From Metallyticus violacea (lineage: Eukaryota; Arthropoda; Insecta; Mantodea; Metallyticidae), in NCBI GenBank assembly GCA_030762175.1, contig CM060846.1, positions 182,192,541-182,256,540 on the forward strand: a stretch of DNA of 64,000 bases, read 5' to 3'. Positions 58,503-64,000 of this stretch are shown here, piece by piece. The notes under the pieces are model-generated. The model did no database searches, was not told where the DNA came from, and worked only from the letters and a program-made list of their open reading frames with translations. Position 1 is the first letter of the stretch; every line of letters begins with the position of its first letter. The position numbers and the translations under genes are program-made.

Positions 58503-59792
58503 ATGGTGGAGGATGAATGCGCTATGGTACATGAAAATGATTTTCATATTAAACGCAAAAGAGTGGATGTAAAGGAAGTGACCGAGCAGCCATTTGCTCG
58601 CTACTTGGTAATTACTCGTACGGAGGATGGTCAGTCATTCAGCAGAGTAAACCCGTTTGAGATTCAGAAGGGTAATGATGGTATTTCTGGACCAGTGAAG
58701 ACGTGTACACGTCTCCGTAATGGTTCTCTTTTGATAGAGACACTTGGAATAGCGCAAACTAACTCATTGCTCATGGCGGCGATTCTCCACGGGTATCCGA
58801 TCCGTGTAGAGCCACATAGAACTTTAAATTCGTCGCTAGGAATTATTACTACGACTGAGTTAGACGGGATGTCCGACTCGGAAATCCAGAGTTGTCTGGA
58901 AAACCAGGGAGTCATATCGGTCTATCGTGTACAGGCTAGGAAGGAAGGTGAAGCACAGCCCACCCGTACTCTCTTCCTCACCTTCAACCGGGTTGAGTTA
59001 CTACAGAGGATCAAAGCTGTATATGAGGCAATTGAGGTTCGTCCATATATTCCCAGTCCCATGCGATGCTTCCAATACCAACGTTTTGGCCACACTCGCG
59101 TGTCGTGCAAGAGTGCAAAGTCGATCTGTGCAACCTGTGGCACTGAAAGTCATGAGGGGGCTTGTGCAACTGCCCCTGTCTGCGTAAACTGTCAAGGAGA
59201 CCACCCGGCTTCGTCCCACGATTGTCCTCGTTTCCAGATCAGAGTTAAAGAGAAACTTACATTCAGTGAAGCGCGGAAGCGGTTCCAATCTCGCATACCC
59301 GTGTTGCCTAAAACCGGGACATACAGCGCTGTGGCTTCTTCTGCGGTCCAGAAGCGCACTATTAGCACGCAGACTTGCGATCTTGTTTTAACTCGGGTGC
59401 CTTGTGCCCCAACTTCCGCCACCCGTTCTACTGAGAAGCCGAAGCCTATTGTTTTTGATGCTCCATCTATTAAGTTTAAGACCGCTTACACCCGAACTGA
59501 CTTCCTTAAATCATCCACTGCGAGTAATACGAAGCAGAAATCGAGCCCTTTTGCTCCTCGGAGGTCGAGCTCCCACGATGGATACGGGAGCAAGCCCGCT
59601 AGGCGGTAGCCGTCACCGCCTCTCTCCACCTCCAACCGATTTCAGATTTTGGAATCGGTTGATTCTTCTCAGCGGGAGAGCCCTCCCTCTGAGGATATGA
59701 TGGAGCAGGATGTGCCTGCTCCATCAAACCCACCGAGTCCCACGCGATTAAAAAATGGGCGTCTTATTCGTCCTGGACCGTCCAAAAAGTAA
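58503..59792 (+). pseudogene. LINE ORF1 (gag-like, zinc knuckles) with in-frame TAG at 59607
   Basis: ATG at 58503 opens 368 codons to TAG (59607-59609); the same frame then continues without interruption to TAA at 59790-59792, giving 429 codons in total. Domains: an RNA-binding-like middle (LLIETLGIAQTNSLLMAAIL near residue 75-95), then cysteine-rich knuckles at about 195-240: CFQYQRFGHTRVSCKS, CATCGTESHEGAC and CVNCQGDHPASSHDC. The Pro/Ser-rich end includes RLKNGRLIRPGPSKK. The protein would bind element RNA in the retrotransposition particle. The TAG may be a recent mutation or a polymorphism; I treat it as a lesion. Confidence 0.85.
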
Positions 59793-59830
59793 GGTGGATA
59801 ATTTTTTATTTATTTTATATAATTTTAACA

Positions 59831-60416
59831 ATGGCTATCCTTTCGTGAAATGTGCGTGGTCTCCATAGTCGCAGACCTGACCTCGAGTTAATTTTACGTT
59901 CTACTGACTGTCCGCTAGTGTGTCTGCAAGAGACAAAACTTCGCCCACAGGATTCTTTTAATTTACCCGGATATTCTTCGGTGAGGTTTGATCTCCCTCC
60001 CGCAGATGGCACTCCCGATCACGGCGGAGTTCTAATTTTAATTAGAGATGACGTGTACAGTACTTCACTACAGCTCCAGACTCCTTTGAAAGCTGCTGCA
60101 GCTACAGTTCACTTTTCCGGCCTTAGTTTTTCTATCTGCACAGTTTATTTGCCTCCATCCGGCACTATTGCCATAGTTGATCTAGACAATCTTCTGTCTC
60201 AGGTACCACCCCCTGCCCTACTTTTGGGAGATTTTAATGCACACCATCCCATGTGGGGTTCCAACACGGAGTGTGCCAGGGGCAGCATGTTGGCAGAATT
60301 TCTCGACCGTCACCATCTCATTCTGCTCAACGCTGGTCAACCTACTTTTCTTTCTGGCAGCACTCACAGCTTTTCACACTTGGACTTATCCATTTGTTCT
60401 GCCTCACTTGCTGTAC
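59831..60416 (+). pseudogene. LINE ORF2, endonuclease domain, part 1 (before the SINE)
   Basis: ATG at 59831 gives MAILS followed by TGA where the family has Trp (W-N-x-R-G), then NVRGLHSRRPDLELIL. Endonuclease motifs: PLVCLQETKL (Mg-binding Glu), DHGGVLILIRDDV, CTVYLPPSG, LLLGDFNAHHPMWGS (near 60230) and SHLDLSIC. The frame is open from the TGA to the SINE insertion site, where the SDH end of the domain is cut away. An intact copy would nick target DNA. Confidence 0.9.
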
Positions 60417-60711
60417 ACCGCCACGGGTGGCCGAGGTCGTTAAGGCACGGACTCGTGAGCGGGAGGTCTGCGGTTCGAATCCCGCCGGGACCGTCCTCCC
60501 TGACTGGGGTTTTTTCCAGGTTTTCCTCAGTCTTCATAACTGGCAAATGCCGGGGAGGTACCTAAACTTAGGCCTGGAACGCTTCCTTCCTTAAAAAAAA
60601 AAAAATATCCTTTCCCAATTTATCATTTCATCTCAAGTATCATCAGTGTCCACCGCCTGTGGTGCCTCAGTAGTAAAAACGGGCGTTAAACACTACTCAA
60701 AAAAAAAAAAA
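60417..60711 (+). repeat. SINE, Leu/Ser-tRNA-like family, inserted in LINE ORF2, 9-bp target duplication
   Basis: Head GCCACGGGTGGCCGAGGTCG, B-box GGTTCGAATCCCGCC, CCCTGACTGGGGTTTTTTCC, GGCAAATGCCGGGGAGGTAC, an internal A-run, GGGCGTTAAACACTACTC and a final A-tail. TTGCTGTAC flanks it at 60408-60416 and 60712-60720. It is among the least decayed copies of this family here. Confidence 0.95.
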
Positions 60712-60720
60712 TTGCTGTAC

Positions 60721-63700
60721 ATTTCACCTGGAACGTTATCTGTGATTCATATTCCAGTGACCACTTTCCGTGTCAGATCCATGTACTCTCTTCAAACGCA
60801 CATTCACAGCGCGCACTTAAATGGCTCATTGAAAAGCGAATTGGCCTCTCATTCGATCTATGGCCGAATTTTCAGGGTTTGAATTTCCATCTATTGACGT
60901 CGCGATCGAGCACCTCTGTACAGTCATCATCACAGCCGCAGTCCAGGCTATTCCCCGGTCGTCTTGTCACCCTAGATGCTTGCCGGTTCCCTGGTGGACC
61001 GATGAATGCCGGGATGCGTTGCGTGCACGCCGAGGTGCTCTCCGAGTTTTTCGTCGCCTCCGTACTTCAGTAAATATGATTTGCTATCAACAACTTCGCG
61101 CCAACAGCCGCCGAGTCATTAAGGATAGCAAAAAGGCTTCTTGGATTTCTTTTACCTCTTCTTTAACCGCACAACGCCTTCATCTGTAGTTTGGGAACGG
61201 CTACGTCGCGTTGCTGGCAAACCAAGATTTACACCTATACCCGGTCTTCGGATTTTAAATGGGGTGCACACTACTCCGATTGAAGTGCCAATGTTTTAGG
61301 ACGAACTTTCGCTGCTATTTCGCTCCGCCAATTACCCTCCTTCGTTTCGTACTTTAAAGGAGCAGGTCGAGTCGAAGGGTTTCTGTTTTGCCTCCGACCA
61401 GCAGGAGAGTTATAATGTTCCATTTTCCTTCAGGGAATTGGAGCACCCCCTTACGAACTCTACACACTGCGCACCAGGGCCGGATAGCGTTCATGTTGCT
61501 ATGTTGCAGCATTTATCAGCGGAAGGCAAGGATTTTTTATTACGAACTTTTAATTTTATTTGATGTAATGGCACATTCCCTAGCGCTTGGCGAGTGGCCA
61601 CCGTCATTCCTATACCCAAGCCTAGAAAGAACCCACATCTTACTTCCAGTTACCGTCCTATTTCCCTCGCCAGTTGCGTCTGCAAGGTGATGGAGCGCAT
61701 GATAAACGGACGGCTTATGTGGTGGCTGTAGTCGAGACATCTATCGACGAACGCTCAGTGCGGTTTTCGTCGTCACCGTTCCTCTGTCGACCATCTTGTG
61801 TCTCTCTCGACCCACATAAAGGACGGTTTTTTTACGGAAGTGCCAAACGGTTTCTGTGTTTTTTGATCTAGAAAAAGCGTATGATACTTGCTGGACAGGC
61901 GGTATCCTCCGAACGCTTCACGATTGGCACATACGTGGGCGTATGTCTGTTTTTATTCAGGAATTTATGAAAGACCGGGTTTTTAATGTTCGTGTGGGAT
62001 CAGTTTTATCATCTAGTTTTATTCAAGAGAACGGTGTACCTCAGGGCTCGGTACTTAGTTGCACACTGTTTGCCATTGCTATTAACTCTATCACCGAGTG
62101 TTTACCGCCAGGAATACAATCGCCGTTGTTTGTAGACGATTTTGTCATCTATCTTTCCTCTCGGAGAACCTGTCTCTTGGAACGCCGCCTCCAATGCTGT
62201 CTCGACCGCCTTTACGCTTTTAGTGTATCTAACGGGTTCCGTTTCTCCGCAGAGAAGACCGACTGTATGAACTTCTGGCGCCACAAGGAGTATCCTCCAT
62301 CTTCGCTCCATCTTGGCCCAGACGCACTCTCTTTCGCAGACGAAGTTACGTTCCTTGGCTTGGTGTTTGATAGGAAATTATGCATCGCATATAGCACAAC
62401 TCAGAGGCAAGTGTGAACGTTCTCTTTGTATTTTACGTGTTTTAAGTGGCACATCTTGGGGAGCTGACCGGAGTGTTCTTTTACGCTTTTATCGCTCACT
62501 CATCCGCTCGAAACTGGATTATGGCTGTGTGGTTTACGGCTCAGTGCAACATTCTGTGCTTCGTCGCCTTAACCCGATTCATCAGCGGGGTATCCGTGTT
62601 GGCATTGGAGCATTCCCCACCAGTCCTGTGTTGAGTTTATGTGCCGAGTCTGGAGAACCTCCGTTGTTTTATCGTAGGGATGTTTCACTTTCTGCTTACG
62701 GTTGTCGCTTAGCTGCGCAACCTCGTCATCCCACGAATGGGCCATTTTTTAATGTGTCTTTTGATCGTTTTTATGCAGCTCGGTCTTTTTCTCCTAAGCC
62801 TGTTGGCTTTCGTTTTCGGGAGATTTTACGGACGTTGGACGTCGAGTTACCTGCTTTCTTCTTAGCCGAGGAAACTTCTTCTCCCCCTGGGCTTTTAGCA
62901 GAGACCCCCGTTCATTTTGGGCTTACGTCCTGTCCAAAATCTTGGACCGCAGCACATTTTATTCGTTGTTCTTTTAGTGGGATCAAGTCCTCTTTTAATG
63001 CCTGGAATTTTATATATACTGACGGCTCGAAATGTGACACAGGTGTGGGATGTTCTTTTGTTATTAATGGAGCAAGTTTTACGTATGGTCTTAACGTTAC
63101 GACATCTATTTTTATGGCGGAGCTTTATGCTATCTATCGGGTGGTTTTATTTATTTCTGATCAGGGGCTAGGGAACAGTGCTATATGTTCCGACTCTTTG
63201 AGTGCCATTGTAAGTTTTAGAAATCTGTACAACCTCCACCCTCTTGTACAGATGGTCCAGAATGTAGTGTTAACCCTTTTCGATGGTGGAGTCAGGGTAA
63301 CACTCTTATGGGTGCTTGGGCACGTCGGACTCCCAGGTAATGAGGCCGCAGATGTTGCAGCAAAATCCGCTCTTTTAGACCCTGCTGAGTACGAGCAACG
63401 TTTTTATTTCGGGGATTTTATACATTCTTCACGTAGAGCCATCATTTCGCGCTGGCGCGAGGAGTGGGAATTACTCCCAACTAATAAGCTCCGTGAATGT
63501 AAATCCGCCCCTTTTAACTGGTCGACTTCTTCTCGCGCTTTTCGTCGCGAAGAAGTAATTTTATCTCGTCTTAGAATTGGGCTTTGCCGTTTTAGTCACT
63601 CTCACCTTTTTAATGGGTAACCCGCTCCAGTTTGCCCTCACTGTGACCACCCCTTTACATTTTAATTGAATGCCATCATCTGGTGGCTTTTAGAAATAGC

Positions 63701-63805
63701 CTAGGTTTGCCCTCCTTTATTGAGGACCTCCTCGCAAATGATGGCGTCGCTGTTGAGCGAGTATTCCGTTTTATCCGTGTTTGTGTTTTTTGGAGCAAGG
63801 TGTGA
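60721..63805 (+). pseudogene. LINE ORF2, part 2: reverse transcriptase, RNase H, cysteine-rich end
   Basis: After the SINE, the endonuclease ends in shifted frames, with the linker PWWTDECRDALRARRGALRV (61000). RT in several frames: CAPGPDSVHVAMLQHL, ATVIPIPKPRKNP and SYRPISLASCVCKVMERMI (61470-61700), FDLEKAYDTCW (61862), ENGVPQGSVLSCTLFAIAIN (62030) and LFVDDFVIY (62126; FVDD in place of FADD). A frameshift near 62390 leads to an open 435-codon stretch ending at 63620. RNase H residues are all present: YTDGSK (63013), MAELYAI, CSDSLSAI and GNEAADVAAKSA (63343). The zinc-finger end CPHCDHPFT is cut by a stop at 63618-63620 and a shift. Dead by at least four lesions. Confidence 0.9.
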
Positions 63806-64000
63806 GGTTTTATCTTTTTACCATTGATGGCATTTTTAGACTCTTTTAATACTGTTGTTTTTTTCAGCTTTTGCCTAATCGTGTTAACTAGTCTTTCATT
63901 GTTGTTTTGCACATTACCCTTGTTATTTGTTTTGGGGTTTTATTGTTAGCATTTTAATCTTTTATAAGACTGGTTTGTCTTCAGCTCTTGCTGATTTGTT

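Larger units (their letters stand above)
58060..64000 (+). mobile_element. I-group LINE, nearly full length, inactive, running off the window
   Basis: GC jumps at about 58060 and the order is 5' UTR, zinc-knuckle ORF1, AP endonuclease, reverse transcriptase, RNase H, cysteine-rich end. The RNase H domain and three CCHC-like knuckles fit the I group (I/Nimb/Loa-like). Both ORFs have lesions and a SINE sits in the endonuclease. The 3' tail is not reached by 64000. Confidence 0.88.

Overview
This window is non-genic, repeat-dominated nuclear DNA from an arthropod, most likely an insect with a large genome. The grounds are the AT-rich background, tRNA-derived SINEs, DUF4817-type mariner fragments, a Penelope-like retroelement, I-group and CR1/Jockey-group LINEs, and a Tc1 fragment. 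A cockroach-like or other large-genome hemimetabolous insect is a guess only. I found no intact host gene, no tRNA or rRNA gene and no CRISPR array. Nearly every recognisable reading frame belongs to a mobile element, and most are broken.

The left quarter (1-16025) is the striking part. It holds two adjacent foldback elements made of very long inverted arms. Element 1 (1-9482; about 280 bases of its left arm lie outside the window) has arms of at least 4.56 kb around a 72-base loop. The offset between mirrored features moves only from 9201 to 9203, so the arms differ by about two one-base homopolymer indels. Element 2 (9483-16025) has a full but internally deleted left arm, a 781-base loop, and a right arm that lacks about 2.5 kb yet keeps the terminal 69 bases. 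Outer ends read AGTAGTATATAT..., followed by TTGATATCAAAA-type motifs and a G-rich minisatellite. Each element 1 arm also carries tandem repeats, a short coding remnant resembling the N-terminus of Maverick/Polinton integrases, a SINE-like segment and a dead mariner. Element 2 sits in a decayed copy of a repetitive insect protein (16026-16960, minus).

The middle (17-41 kb) is sparse: scattered SINEs (17.0, 22.7, 27.3, 29.9, 30.3, 39.3 kb), a Tc1 fragment at 22.1 kb, a possible solo LTR at 23.2-24.4 kb, and two mariner-type transposase remnants at 34.4-35.7 kb. The rest is AT-rich DNA with no feature I can support.

From 41 to 52 kb the elements are nested. A minus-strand CR1-like LINE remnant (41990-48640) is interrupted by a SINE with a 15-bp target duplication and by a Penelope element with a 13-bp target duplication and 77-bp inverted terminal repeats. 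A second minus-strand LINE follows at 49.7-52.26 kb with its own SINE insertion.

The right end (58.06-64 kb) is a nearly full-length plus-strand I-group LINE: GC-rich 5' UTR, zinc-knuckle ORF1, then endonuclease, reverse transcriptase and RNase H domains. It is inactivated by nonsense codons, frameshifts and a SINE inserted in the endonuclease with a 9-bp target duplication.
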